Of a stretch of DNA of 64,000 nucleotides, positions 43,469-52,200 are shown piece by piece. Location: the NCBI GenBank assembly GCA_004000625.1, contig SAUS01000001.1, positions 5,077 through 69,076 of the forward strand, in the 5' to 3' direction. The notes below the pieces were generated by a model. It searched no databases. It had not been told where the DNA came from and saw nothing but the letters and a program-made list of their open reading frames with translations. How positions within the stretch are numbered: position 1 is the first letter of the stretch; every line of letters starts with the position of its first letter. Position numbers and translations under genes: made by a program. Source of the stretch: Candidatus Cibiobacter qucibialis (lineage in GTDB: Bacteria > Bacillota > Clostridia > Oscillospirales > Ruminococcaceae).

Positions 43469-43990
43469 ATGAAATTGTTCCACACAGCCCTTGTGCTTGG
43501 CAAGGGGGGCTTTGGCACACAGCTGGGAGAAATGCTGGCGGAAGCCGGCGGCTATTCCCGTATTTTGTACCTGGATGACCAGGCACCGGACGCTGCGGGC
43601 AAACTGGCAGATTACCTGGATCCCACCATCAGGGAACGCTGCACCGCGGCTTTTGTAGGCCTTGGCAACAATGAGCTGCGGCTGCAATGGCTGCAAAAGC
43701 TGGTGGCTGCGGGCTACCAGACACCGGTGTTTGAACACCCGGCGGCAGAAGTATGCAGCAGCGCAGCCCTGGGGGCAGGGACCGTGGTGCTGCCATTTGC
43801 CTTTGTGGGCGCAGGAACCAAAGTGGGGGCAGGGTGCATCATCAATGCCGGTGCCATTGTGGACCATAACGCCGTGCTGGAAGACGGTGTGCATGCCGCC
43901 CCCCGTGCAACCATCAAAGCCGGGGCAACCGTGGAGCGCTGCATGAAAGTGGACAGTGGCGAAATTATCCGCAGCCCATGGGAAAAATAA
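43469..43990 (+). CDS. Left-handed beta-helix acyltransferase-like protein (PglD/NeuD family)
   Basis: A 173-residue protein. The N-terminal half (LVLGKGGFGTQLGEMLAEAGGY, outline) resembles the nucleotide-sugar-binding part of PglD/NeuD acetyltransferases, and the C-terminal half (about 85-165) shows hexapeptide-type repeats (ALGAGTVVLPFAFVGAGTKVGAG, outline). It is shorter than the usual 200-210 residues, lacking the last coil. GAAAGGGG precedes ATG 43469. It is monocistronic, divergent from the purine operon, and close to the polysaccharide genes. The acetyl acceptor is unknown. Confidence 0.78.
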   Translation: MKLFHTALVLGKGGFGTQLGEMLAEAGGYSRILYLDDQAPDAAGKLADYLDPTIRERCTAAFVGLGNNELRLQWLQKLVAAGYQTPVFEHPAAEVCSSAALGAGTVVLPFAFVGAGTKVGAGCIINAGAIVDHNAVLEDGVHAAPRATIKAGATVERCMKVDSGEIIRSPWEK

Positions 43991-44096
43991 TGCAGCTGCG
44001 CGGAACCGACAGCCAAACAATGCAGGCAGAATTTTGAAAAAAGCGGCCCCGCAATTTGGGTATATTGCGGTGTTGCCCTTAATAATAAACGAACGT

Positions 44097-44145
44097 AAAA
44101 ACCAGCCGCCTGCCGTGCAAATGCACAAAGCAGGCGGCTGGTTTT
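44097..44145. terminator. Bidirectional terminator
   Basis: AAAACCAGCCGCCTGC and GCAGGCGGCTGGTTTT form a 16-bp stem that serves the convergent genes ending at 43990 (+) and 44208 (-). Just before it, CCGCAAT/ATTGCGG (44049-44070) and a GGTGTTGCC end recall a MITE terminus. Confidence 0.9.
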
Positions 44146-44207
44146 ATAAGTCGTAAGCAAAAGGTGAAAATCAAGCAGGGAACAACCTGCCAAAAGAAGC
44201 AAAGCGC

Positions 44208-45608
44208 TTACCCGACGTTTTCAACATTCTCCTCACCATCCACCGGCAGGGTGGTGCGCGGGGTCACGCTGAGGGGGTCGGGCAGGGTGTTGTTTTCAAC
44301 ATCCTGCAACACCTGCGGCACACCGGGGAAGAACTTGGCGATGCCGCAGCCTTTGCAGTGCAGGCCATCGAAAAAGTCGGTTTCATCCAACCCCTTAATG
44401 CAGGTGGGGTCATAACTGCCGTACAGCGGAATATTGTAGTCATGCGCATACTGGCGGATCCAGTTTTCAGTTTCAAAAAAGCCCTGGTGCTGGTCGGTTT
44501 CCGTCAGCAGAAAGTCATACAGGTACGGGTGCCAGGGGGAGAGGGCCAAAATCACCGTGGTGCCCTGGTTTTGCGCATACTGGATAAACTTGTCAAACGC
44601 TTCTTCCTGCTTGGGGGAAAGCGAGTCGAACCCTTCCATATGTACGCTGTTGAACGTGGGGCAGGCTTCGGCGGCAAGGGCGCGCACCTGGTCAGTGTTG
44701 GCATCCCGGAATGCGGGGTCATACAGTACACTGCCGTCAGAGCGCTTGATGGTGGTGGGCTGCTCGTAAGGGTCGCCGTCCACCGGGTTAAAGTCAATGG
44801 GGTTGCCATCGTCATCCGTCACAACGCTCTGGCCGCGGTTCTTTAAGTAATAGTCTACGTTGCCCTGAAAATAAGCCGGTTCCACCAGCGCTTTCCACAG
44901 CGCCACGCGGTCCTCTTCCTCATAGTCGGTTTCAACACCGAGAACCTTAGTCAAAAATTCGTTGTACAGCTCCACATCGGCGCGCTTGTCAAAGGCGGCT
45001 TCGTCCCCATACAGCACCCAGGGATCCACGCTCCAAATCAGCACCTTGGGCGCTTTGCCGTAGCAGACCATCTTATAATAGCTGGTCATGTTATCGCGCA
45101 CATCCGCGCCGGTAACGCCCATGTTGAAAAAACTGTCGGTTCCGACAAGTTCCCGTGTGAACTGTAATACGCGGCTGGAGCCGATGCCGATCACTTCCGG
45201 GGTGTCCGGAACATCCTGTGCAAACAGCTGGACAACCTCGCGCTCAATTTCGTTCATCTGCTCAAAGTTGCTCACATCATAGCCCTGCAGCATCAAGTCC
45301 ACAATGCGGCGGGGGGCAAGCTCACCCTGGAACAGGCCGCTGCGGTCTACCGTATAGCTGAACCAGACCATGAAAACCAGAATGGGAATGAACAGGGCAA
45401 ACTTGAACAACGTTTTGCTGCCAAAGTATAACCGGCGGACCAAACCATGCAAAAAGCGAACGAAGATATTTGGCTTTTTGGGGCGTCTGCGCGGTGAGGG
45501 AGCGGATTTTTTTTGCTTTGTGGTGGGCTTGCGGGCCGGGGCGGCAACAGCACTGCGGCTGACCTTTTGGGTGCCGCGCGGGGCGGAAGCAGGGGTCTGT
45601 GTTGGCAT
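44208..45608 (-). CDS. Membrane-anchored SGNH-like hydrolase/acyltransferase partner (DltD/AlgJ-like)
   Basis: A 466-residue protein with a Lys/Arg/Pro-rich cytoplasmic start (1-50), one helix (about 63-85, FKFALFIPILVFMVWFSY) and an extracytoplasmic domain. Residues around VIGIGSSRVLQF give the catalytic serine block and a late DGLHCKGCG block resembles the Asp-x-x-His of SGNH enzymes. It lies 19 bases after an MBOAT gene, so it probably moves acyl groups onto a surface glycan. ATG 45608 was chosen for GGGAGGGAG just upstream; the longer open frame has no similarity. Confidence 0.82.
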   Translation of the reverse strand: MPTQTPASAPRGTQKVSRSAVAAPARKPTTKQKKSAPSPRRRPKKPNIFVRFLHGLVRRLYFGSKTLFKFALFIPILVFMVWFSYTVDRSGLFQGELAPRRIVDLMLQGYDVSNFEQMNEIEREVVQLFAQDVPDTPEVIGIGSSRVLQFTRELVGTDSFFNMGVTGADVRDNMTSYYKMVCYGKAPKVLIWSVDPWVLYGDEAAFDKRADVELYNEFLTKVLGVETDYEEEDRVALWKALVEPAYFQGNVDYYLKNRGQSVVTDDDGNPIDFNPVDGDPYEQPTTIKRSDGSVLYDPAFRDANTDQVRALAAEACPTFNSVHMEGFDSLSPKQEEAFDKFIQYAQNQGTTVILALSPWHPYLYDFLLTETDQHQGFFETENWIRQYAHDYNIPLYGSYDPTCIKGLDETDFFDGLHCKGCGIAKFFPGVPQVLQDVENNTLPDPLSVTPRTTLPVDGEENVENVG

Positions 45609-45627
45609 AATTGATCTCCCTCCCCCG

Positions 45628-47085
45628 TTAAAATTGCTGGTAAATGAACGCCGACTGCCCGAACGCGGCAAAGAACAAGATGGATACCGCAGCGGCATAA
45701 TAGACCGTCCAACGCAGCACAAAGCACTGCTTGCGGATCCAGCGGGCAACATTGTTGCCGTTGTGCTCCATGGCCAGCACAATGGCGGTACCGCAGGTCA
45801 ACACCACCGGCAGGCGGCCGTCAATGCCGCTGCTGGTGACCAGATTGGTAACGCTTTCCCATCCAGCCGCAAAGCCGCCCTGCCAGCCCTGCAGTATTCC
45901 GGCGAATACCTCGCCGGGGACAGCGTTGTAAATGGCGGAAGCAAAAAACACCATTGTAAAGCTGAACAGCAGGTAGGTGATGCAGCGCTGGAGAAAGGTC
46001 TGTACGGCAGGCTCGCGGTACAGCGGGTTATAGCGCCACAGCACTTTGCGAGGAGCTTTGGTCAGCTGGGCAATGACTGAAATCACGCCGCAGGCAATGC
46101 CCCATTCCAGATAGCGCAGGTCAGCCCCGTGCCATAGGCCGCTGACGGCAAACACGATCAGCGTGTTCAGCATATGGCGCACCACGTTGCAGCGGCTGCC
46201 GCCAAGAGGAATGTAGATATAATCCCGCAGCCAGCCGGTCAGGCTCATGTGCCAGCGCTGCCACAGCTCGGCAAAGCTGGTAGCCTCGAACGGGCTGTGA
46301 AAGTTTTCCAGCAGGTCATACCCCAAAATGCGGGCAGCACCGATGGCGATATCGCAGCAGCCGGAAAAATCCAGGTAGAGCCGCAGGCTGAACAGCAGGG
46401 TGGCGGCCACCAGGTTGGGGCCGTTCATCTCAGCGGGGGTATCGTACACCATCTTGATGTACAGGTTCATATTGTCCGCCAGGACCATCTTTTTGGTGTA
46501 GCCCCACAGCATGCGGAACGCACCGCCTGCGCAGCGGGTGTAGCTGAACCGGCGGGATTTGTGGATCTGTGGCCGAAAATGGGGGTACCGCTCAATGGGG
46601 CCGGTGGTCATGGCAGGAAAAAAGCTGACGAACAGCGCATAATGCAGCGGGTTCAGCTCAACCTTGCAGCGGCGCTTGTATACATCAATGGTGTAGCTGA
46701 GCGCAGCAAGGGTAAAGTAGCCCAGGCCCAGCGGGGTAACCATATCCGTGCGGGGCTGCAATACCGTGCCGCCCAGGATATCCGTGGCGAACAGGTTCCA
46801 GTATTTGTAATAGAACAAAAGCCCCACACAGGTGAACACCGCCAAAAGCAGGAAAATCACCCGCACGGGACCTATCCGGCATTTGCCGATCACCAGCCCG
46901 CAGCCCCATGTGACCAGTGTTGCCGCAATCAAAACCGGTACCAGCAGGCGGTCGTTGGCCCCCCAGCAGTAAAACAGGTAGCTGGCAGCCAGCAGACAGT
47001 AAGGGCGCAGAACACGGGGCAGGGTATAGTTCAAAAGCGCCACTGCCGCAAAAAAGCCAAGAAATAGCAGTGTTGTCAGTTCCAT
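45628..47085 (-). CDS. MBOAT-family membrane O-acyltransferase (AlgI/DltB-like)
   Basis: A 485-residue polytopic protein with about ten helices. LLAASYLFYCWGAN near the start, the block FFPAMTTGPIERYPHFRPQ (outline) and the catalytic histidine in SGLWHGADLRYLEWG are MBOAT signatures. It would carry acyl groups across the membrane for O-acylation of an exported polysaccharide, together with the SGNH-like protein downstream. ATG 47085 follows GGAG by 7 bases. Confidence 0.93.
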   Translation of the reverse strand: MELTTLLFLGFFAAVALLNYTLPRVLRPYCLLAASYLFYCWGANDRLLVPVLIAATLVTWGCGLVIGKCRIGPVRVIFLLLAVFTCVGLLFYYKYWNLFATDILGGTVLQPRTDMVTPLGLGYFTLAALSYTIDVYKRRCKVELNPLHYALFVSFFPAMTTGPIERYPHFRPQIHKSRRFSYTRCAGGAFRMLWGYTKKMVLADNMNLYIKMVYDTPAEMNGPNLVAATLLFSLRLYLDFSGCCDIAIGAARILGYDLLENFHSPFEATSFAELWQRWHMSLTGWLRDYIYIPLGGSRCNVVRHMLNTLIVFAVSGLWHGADLRYLEWGIACGVISVIAQLTKAPRKVLWRYNPLYREPAVQTFLQRCITYLLFSFTMVFFASAIYNAVPGEVFAGILQGWQGGFAAGWESVTNLVTSSGIDGRLPVVLTCGTAIVLAMEHNGNNVARWIRKQCFVLRWTVYYAAAVSILFFAAFGQSAFIYQQF

Positions 47086-47106
47086 CCTCAAACTCCTTTG
47101 GCGGGG

Positions 47107-47469
47107 TTATTTGCCGCTGAGTTTTTTCTCCAAATCCCGCACGCGCTTTTCCAGGATGGCATTTTCCTGGGTAAGGCGCTTGCACTTATCCGCAAGCTGG
47201 CTGACGCCGATGCTTAAACTGAGCAGCACCAGCAGCACAAAGCAGAACATGAGCATAAATACCAGGTTGACCGGCATTTGTACATCCAGCAGATCACGCA
47301 GGACGTAAACAACATAGGGGAATACCGCAAAGATGACAAGAACCACGGCCAGTGCCAGCCAGAGAAGGCTGTATTTTACGCTCATTTGGCCCTTTTTCAG
47401 CAGCGCAAAAATAATCAGCAGCAGGATGGCCGCACCCAAAATCATAAAAAACTGGAAATGTGCCGTCAT
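47107..47469 (-). CDS. DUF2304 membrane protein
   Basis: A 120-residue protein with three hydrophobic helices (about 6-24, 31-55, 67-90) and a charged coiled C-terminus (KCKRLTQENAILEKRV). DUF2304 proteins are regularly encoded next to a GT2 glycosyltransferase, as here, and may act with it as a flippase-like or anchoring partner; that role is inferred from neighbourhood. Confidence 0.88.
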   Translation of the reverse strand: MTAHFQFFMILGAAILLLIIFALLKKGQMSVKYSLLWLALAVVLVIFAVFPYVVYVLRDLLDVQMPVNLVFMLMFCFVLLVLLSLSIGVSQLADKCKRLTQENAILEKRVRDLEKKLSGK

Positions 47470-47484
47470 GGGCGTTGTGCCTCC

Positions 47485-48213
47485 TTATTTGCTTTTCGGC
47501 TGGTGGATTTTCTTGATAGAAAGGCGGTCAATGATCAAAGACAGGGAAACCTTGATCATGTAATACGCGCTTTTAAAACTGCGAATGCTGGAAACGCCGC
47601 CCTGACGTTCTTTCATGACGACCGGGGCTTCGCCTACGCGGAACCCGGCCAGCGTGGCAGCCAGAATGGCTTCCGGCTCCGGATAATCCGAAGCATAATG
47701 CTCCGCAAAATAGGCGGTTAGCTGGGGACCGGTGGCACGGAAACCACTGGTGACATCCAGAATGCGCTGACTACAGAGAATATGGATGAGCCAGCTTAAA
47801 AAGCGGATGCCGACCCGGCGCATAAAGCTTGTCTGGAAGCCTTCGCACTTGATAAAGCGGCTGCCGATGCACATATCCAGCTTGCCATCCAATACCGGCT
47901 GAACGACCTGCATCAGATAAGCGGGGTCGTGCTGGCCGTCACCGTCCATCTGTACAGCAACATCATAACCATTGGCGCGGGCATAGCGATAACCGCACTG
48001 CACGCCGCCGCCAATGCCAAGGTTGACCGGCAGATCCAAAAACGGGTAGCCATGCTCCGCCAGCAATTCAGCCGAGCGGTCGGTGGAACAATCGTTGATG
48101 ATCAAAAAGTCAACCTGCGGGCAGGTGGCACGCAGGCGTTCCACGGTGCTGACGATGTTGGCTTCCTCATTATAACAGGGAATGATAACAAGAATTTTGG
48201 CTGGGTGATTCAA
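47485..48213 (-). CDS. GT2 glycosyltransferase, dolichol-phosphate-mannose-synthase-like
   Basis: A 242-residue GT-A enzyme. It starts ILVIIPCYNEEANI, has INDCSTDRSAELL, the DXD-type motif MDGDGQHDP and GSRFIKCEGFQTSF. It has no transmembrane domain of its own, and may use undecaprenyl phosphate as acceptor with the DUF2304 partner. The GAGGTG site is 8 bases before the ATG. Confidence 0.9.
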   Translation of the reverse strand: MNHPAKILVIIPCYNEEANIVSTVERLRATCPQVDFLIINDCSTDRSAELLAEHGYPFLDLPVNLGIGGGVQCGYRYARANGYDVAVQMDGDGQHDPAYLMQVVQPVLDGKLDMCIGSRFIKCEGFQTSFMRRVGIRFLSWLIHILCSQRILDVTSGFRATGPQLTAYFAEHYASDYPEPEAILAATLAGFRVGEAPVVMKERQGGVSSIRSFKSAYYMIKVSLSLIIDRLSIKKIHQPKSK

Positions 48214-48250
48214 AAGGGCACCTCACATCAGGGGAACGGCCGGTTTGGCA

Positions 48251-49489
48251 TCAAACGCGGCCTTCCAAAATAAAATGTTCCAGTTTGCGCAGCAGCTCGC
48301 TGCGGCGGTAATGCGCAAGATAATATTCTTTGGCGCTCTGGCCCATGGCGGCGCGCTGGGCGGCGTCCATGCGGGTCAGTGCCAGCAGGTTGTCTGCCAG
48401 GGCAGCGGCATCACAGGCAGGGGAGCTTAACCCGCCTGCCGCGGCAACCGCCGCATTGCCGGCACCGTCCATACTGGCCAGGACCGGCTTGCCGGCGGCC
48501 ATATAACTGGCAACCTTGGCCGGTACGGTCAGCCCCAAGTCCGGCGAATCCGACAGGCAGACGATCAAAGCATCGGCCAGCGCGGTGAACTTGGGGATAT
48601 CCGTTGCCGGAACACTGCCATAAAACGTAACGGCGTCCTCGGCGTGCAGCTCTTTCACTTTGGCTTCCAGCGCGGCGCGGCTCATGCCATCGCCCACCAG
48701 CAACAGGTGCAACATATCCGCCCCGCGGCTGCGCACATCCTGCACCGCCGTGATGACGGTCTCCAGGCTTTGGGCGGGGGTAAAAGTGCCGGTAAACACC
48801 AAGTTGAACCGCCCGCCGAACTGCGCCTGCAAAGCGGCATCCGGCTGAGGAACGGCGTAAAAATCCTCGCAGTACTGCGGGATCACAGCAATTTTTTGCG
48901 GCGGCATACCGGTGCGCTGGCACAGCCGCTGCTGCAGCGGCTCACTCATGGCAATCAGTCGGTCGGCCTTCTTATATAAAGCGTCGCTTACACCCTGGGC
49001 AATCGCGCGCAGGGCTTTGTTCTTCACATTCAGCACGCTGTACAGGTTTTCGGGCCAGATATCCAGCACATAGTTGGTAAAGGGAATGTGGTGCTTTTTG
49101 GCATAGCGGATGGCGGGCCAGCACATCAGTACCGGGCTGGTGTTAAAGCAGAACACCGCATCGTACCCGCCCGGCAGGCGATGCAGCGCATGGGCGGCGT
49201 ACCACGGCCAGCTGACATAGTTCAAAAAAATGTTGACCGAGGTGTTGCCCCTGCGCGGAACCTCTTTGCAGCGGTACAGGCGGGCACCGTGCCATTCTTC
49301 TTCAAAAGGGCCGGCAGCGCTGTAACCGGGGAACCATTCGCCTTTTGGGTAATTGGGCAGCCCGCAAAGCACATCCACCGCAATGCCATCCTGCAAAAAA
49401 CCTTCCACAATATCATTGATGCGGAAATTTTCCGGCCAGAAATGCTGCGTAACAACAAGAATCTTTTTTTGAGAGGGCAAAGGGCACAC
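48251..49489 (-). CDS. GT4 glycosyltransferase, WbuB-like
   Basis: A 412-residue GT-B glycosyltransferase. The N-terminus VTQHFWPENFRINDIVEGF and the C-terminal donor site (GLTVPAKVASYMAAGKPVLAS) resemble WbuB/CapM-group enzymes. In E. coli O26 WbuB is proposed to transfer L-FucNAc, and the UDP-L-FucNAc genes precede this one in the same operon, so the same donor is likely. A GTG start (49489) with AAAGG close by is used; a TTG nine bases later is possible. Confidence 0.85.
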   Translation of the reverse strand: MCPLPSQKKILVVTQHFWPENFRINDIVEGFLQDGIAVDVLCGLPNYPKGEWFPGYSAAGPFEEEWHGARLYRCKEVPRRGNTSVNIFLNYVSWPWYAAHALHRLPGGYDAVFCFNTSPVLMCWPAIRYAKKHHIPFTNYVLDIWPENLYSVLNVKNKALRAIAQGVSDALYKKADRLIAMSEPLQQRLCQRTGMPPQKIAVIPQYCEDFYAVPQPDAALQAQFGGRFNLVFTGTFTPAQSLETVITAVQDVRSRGADMLHLLLVGDGMSRAALEAKVKELHAEDAVTFYGSVPATDIPKFTALADALIVCLSDSPDLGLTVPAKVASYMAAGKPVLASMDGAGNAAVAAAGGLSSPACDAAALADNLLALTRMDAAQRAAMGQSAKEYYLAHYRRSELLRKLEHFILEGRV

Positions 49490-49500
49490 ACCTTTCGAAA

Positions 49501-49665
49501 GTTAGGAGTTAGGAAGTAGGAGTTAGGAGCTGAAGAACGGCTGCTAGACTTGAGGTCTTTTGCAATCTATAAAATGCTCTGTAGGGAACGATCTTGACCG
49601 TTCCAAAGCATTCAGCTTGTCGCAGCCTCAAAAAACTCCTAACTCCTCACTCCAACCTCCTAACT
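49501..49665. repeat. Intergenic repeat flanking capG, copy A
   Basis: It opens with GTTAGGAGTTAGG and closes with CTCCTAACTCC and CCTCCTAAC, so the ends are inverted. The interior shares GAAGAACGGCTGCT and a GTAGGG hairpin (49581-49604) with copy B at 50832. Confidence 0.75.
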
Positions 49666-49673
49666 AAAAAAAC

Positions 49674-50813
49674 TCAGTTTTTTCTCCACACCATCTTATT
49701 AACCACCCCGGTGTAGCTCTGGATGATCTTGACGACCTTGGTGGAAACGTCTTCAGTGTAGTAGGGGACGGGGATGCCGTTGTCGCCGTTGGCGTTCATG
49801 GCAACGGCGGTGGCAACTGCCTGTTCCACGCCGCCCTCGCTGATGCCGGCCAGCACAAAGCAGCCTTTGTCCAGTGCTTCAGGTCGCTCGGTGGAGGTAC
49901 GGATGCAGACAGCCGGGAACGGATGTCCCACGCTGGTAAAGAAGCTGGATTCCTCCGGCAGGGTGCCGGAATCGCTGACCACGGCAAATGCGTTCATCTG
50001 CAGATGGTTGTAATCATGGAAGCCCAGGGGCTCATGCAGCTTTACGCGCTCGTCCAGCTGGAAGCCCATGGCGTCCAGCCGCTTTTTGCTGCGCGGATGG
50101 CAGGAATACAGTATGGGCATATCATAGGTCTGGGCCAGGTGATTGATGGAGGTGAACAGGTCGATAAAGTTCTTTTCGGTATCAATGTTCTCCTCGCGGT
50201 GGGCGGAAAGCAGCATGTATTTGTGCGGCTCCAGCCCCAGGCGCTCCAGCACATCGCTGGCTTCGATCTTGGCCAGGTTGGCGTGCAGCACTTCCGCCAT
50301 GGGGGAACCGGTCACAAAGGTGCGCTCCTTGGCGGTGCCTTCGGCATTCAGGTAACGGCGGGCATGCTCGGAATAGCACATGTTCACATCGGAAATGTGG
50401 TCCACAATGCGGCGGTTGGTTTCCTCAGGCAGGCACTCGTCAAAGCAGCGGTTGCCGGCTTCCATGTGGAAGATGGGAATGTGCAGCCGCTTGGCCGCAA
50501 TGGCGGAAAGGCAGCTGTTGGTATCGCCCAGAATCAGCAGGGCATCGGGCTTCTGTTCCACCATCAGGGAGTAGGACTTGGCAATAATGTTGCCGATGGT
50601 TTCACCCAGGTCCTTGCCGACGGCATCCAGATAGAAATCCGGCGCACGCAGGCCCAGGTCCTCAAAGAATACCTGATTCAGGTTATAATCATAGTTCTGG
50701 CCGGTGTGGACTAGAATCTGGTCAAAATACACATCACACTTTTTAATCACAGCCGACAGCCGAATGATCTCCGGCCGCGTGCCGATAATGGTCATAAGTT
50801 TGAGCTTGTTCAT
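49674..50813 (-). CDS. capG: UDP-GlcNAc-type 2-epimerase of L-FucNAc synthesis (CapG/FnlC, WecB-like)
   Basis: A 379-residue non-hydrolysing epimerase: LMTIIGTRPEIIRLSAVI at the start, GDTNSCLSAIAAKRL, IFHMEAGNRCFDECLPEETNRR (outline) and VSDSGTLPEESSFF. After CapE and CapF it performs the last step to UDP-N-acetyl-L-fucosamine. ATG 50813 matches the family start; the longer frame runs into the upstream repeat. No strong ribosome site is visible (GGGTG only). It is bracketed by two related intergenic repeats. Confidence 0.92.
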   Translation of the reverse strand: MNKLKLMTIIGTRPEIIRLSAVIKKCDVYFDQILVHTGQNYDYNLNQVFFEDLGLRAPDFYLDAVGKDLGETIGNIIAKSYSLMVEQKPDALLILGDTNSCLSAIAAKRLHIPIFHMEAGNRCFDECLPEETNRRIVDHISDVNMCYSEHARRYLNAEGTAKERTFVTGSPMAEVLHANLAKIEASDVLERLGLEPHKYMLLSAHREENIDTEKNFIDLFTSINHLAQTYDMPILYSCHPRSKKRLDAMGFQLDERVKLHEPLGFHDYNHLQMNAFAVVSDSGTLPEESSFFTSVGHPFPAVCIRTSTERPEALDKGCFVLAGISEGGVEQAVATAVAMNANGDNGIPVPYYTEDVSTKVVKIIQSYTGVVNKMVWRKN

Positions 50814-50831
50814 TGTAAAACACCCGATACA

Positions 50832-50981
50832 GTTAGAAGGTAGGAGTGAGGAGTTAGGCGTTGAAGAACGACTGCTGGTTTTATTGTCTTCCGCAAACGA
50901 TAAAGAGTTTCGCAGGGAACGGCTTTGAATGTTCTGAGACATTTACCTTGCCCAGGTTTCAAAACTCCTAACTCCTACCTG
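50832..50981. repeat. Intergenic repeat flanking capG, copy B
   Basis: It begins with GTTAGAAGGTAGGAGTGAGG and ends with CTCCTAACTCCTACCT; the interior has GAAGAACGACTGCT and a decayed GCAGGGAAC hairpin matching copy A. Confidence 0.75.
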
Positions 50982-51000
50982 AGTATGTACGTTTAAAATG

Positions 51001-52200
51001 TTACACTTTCAAAAAGAACGTGTCCGGCTTGGCGGGGTCAAACGGTTCGTTGGCCCACATCAGGGTCACAAGGTTTTCAGTATCGCTTAAGTTGATGATG
51101 TTGTGGGTGCAGCCGGGCAGCATCTGCACGGCGGTGGGCTTATCGCCCCACACCTCAAACTCCATCACTTCGTCACAGCCAACTTTGCGCTCCTGAATCA
51201 GCCCGTGGCCGGAAACCACAATAAAAAATTCCCACTTGGTGTTGTGCCAGTGCTGGCCCTTGGTAATGCCGGGCTTGGAAATGTTCACGCTGAACTGGCC
51301 GCAGTTTTCGGTTTTCAGCAGCTCGGTAAAGCTGCCGCGCTCGTCTGCGTTGACTTTTAAGGGGAAGGCAATCCGCTCCTTGGGCAGGTAGGAAAGATAG
51401 GTGGAATACAGCTTTTTGGCAAAGCTGCCCGCCGGGATCTCCGGCACCACCAGCGTGGCGGGCTGGGCGTGGAACTGTTCCAACAGATCCACAATCTCCC
51501 CAAGGGTCACTTTGTGGGTGACGGGAACAAAGCAGTAACGGCCATCCACGGCAGGCACCGGGGTAAGGCCGTCATAATTGCAGCGGTGGGGCGCAGCTTC
51601 CAGCGCATCCAGCATCTCTTCTACCAGATCGTCAATGTACAGCAGTTCCAGCTCAGTTGCGCGGTCATTGACGGTGATGGGCAGGCCGTTGGCAATGTTG
51701 TGGCAGAAAGTAGCCACGGCGCTGTTGTAGTTGGGGCGGCACCATTTGCCAAACAGGTTGGGAAAGCGGTAAACCAGCACCGGGGCGCCGGTGGTTTTGC
51801 TGTATTCAAAGAACAGTTCTTCTCCGGCCAGCTTGCTTTTGCCGTAATCGCTTTTGCCATAGCGGCCGATCAGCGTGGCCTGAATGGAGCTGGACAGCAT
51901 CACCGGGCAGGTGTTGCCGTGGGCTTTCAGCGTATCCAGCAGGGTGGAGGCAAAGCCGAAATTACCTGCCATGAACTCGCTTTCCACTTTGGGGCGGTTG
52001 ACCCCGGCCAGGTTGAATACAAAGTCTGCCTTGGCGCAGTATTCATCCAGCAGCGCCGGAGCCGTGTCCAGGTCATACTCAAAAATATCAGTAATGTTCA
52101 GGGCCGGGCGGGTGCGGTTTTTGCCATCGCGGATATTTTTCAGGTTTTCACACAGATTGCGCCCGACAAACCCCTTTGCCCCGGTGACAAGAATGTTCAT
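51001..52200 (-). CDS. capF: UDP-sugar reductase/epimerase with cupin domain (CapF/FnlB)
   Basis: A 399-residue two-domain enzyme. The N-terminal short-chain dehydrogenase domain (1-245) has the GAKGFVGRNL nucleotide loop and YGKSKLAGE (Tyr-x3-Lys). The C-terminal cupin (about 275-399) has GQHWHNTKWEFFIVVSG with metal-binding histidines and ends DTFFLKV, as in Staphylococcus CapF. It catalyses the second step toward UDP-L-FucNAc. Its start overlaps the CapE stop by 4 bases. Confidence 0.93.
   Translation of the reverse strand: MNILVTGAKGFVGRNLCENLKNIRDGKNRTRPALNITDIFEYDLDTAPALLDEYCAKADFVFNLAGVNRPKVESEFMAGNFGFASTLLDTLKAHGNTCPVMLSSSIQATLIGRYGKSDYGKSKLAGEELFFEYSKTTGAPVLVYRFPNLFGKWCRPNYNSAVATFCHNIANGLPITVNDRATELELLYIDDLVEEMLDALEAAPHRCNYDGLTPVPAVDGRYCFVPVTHKVTLGEIVDLLEQFHAQPATLVVPEIPAGSFAKKLYSTYLSYLPKERIAFPLKVNADERGSFTELLKTENCGQFSVNISKPGITKGQHWHNTKWEFFIVVSGHGLIQERKVGCDEVMEFEVWGDKPTAVQMLPGCTHNIINLSDTENLVTLMWANEPFDPAKPDTFFLKV

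Noticed and set aside
44041..44088. A further MITE copy before the bidirectional terminator
   Set aside because: Only one terminus-like string (GCGGTGTTGCC) is present; the other end and target duplication are missing.
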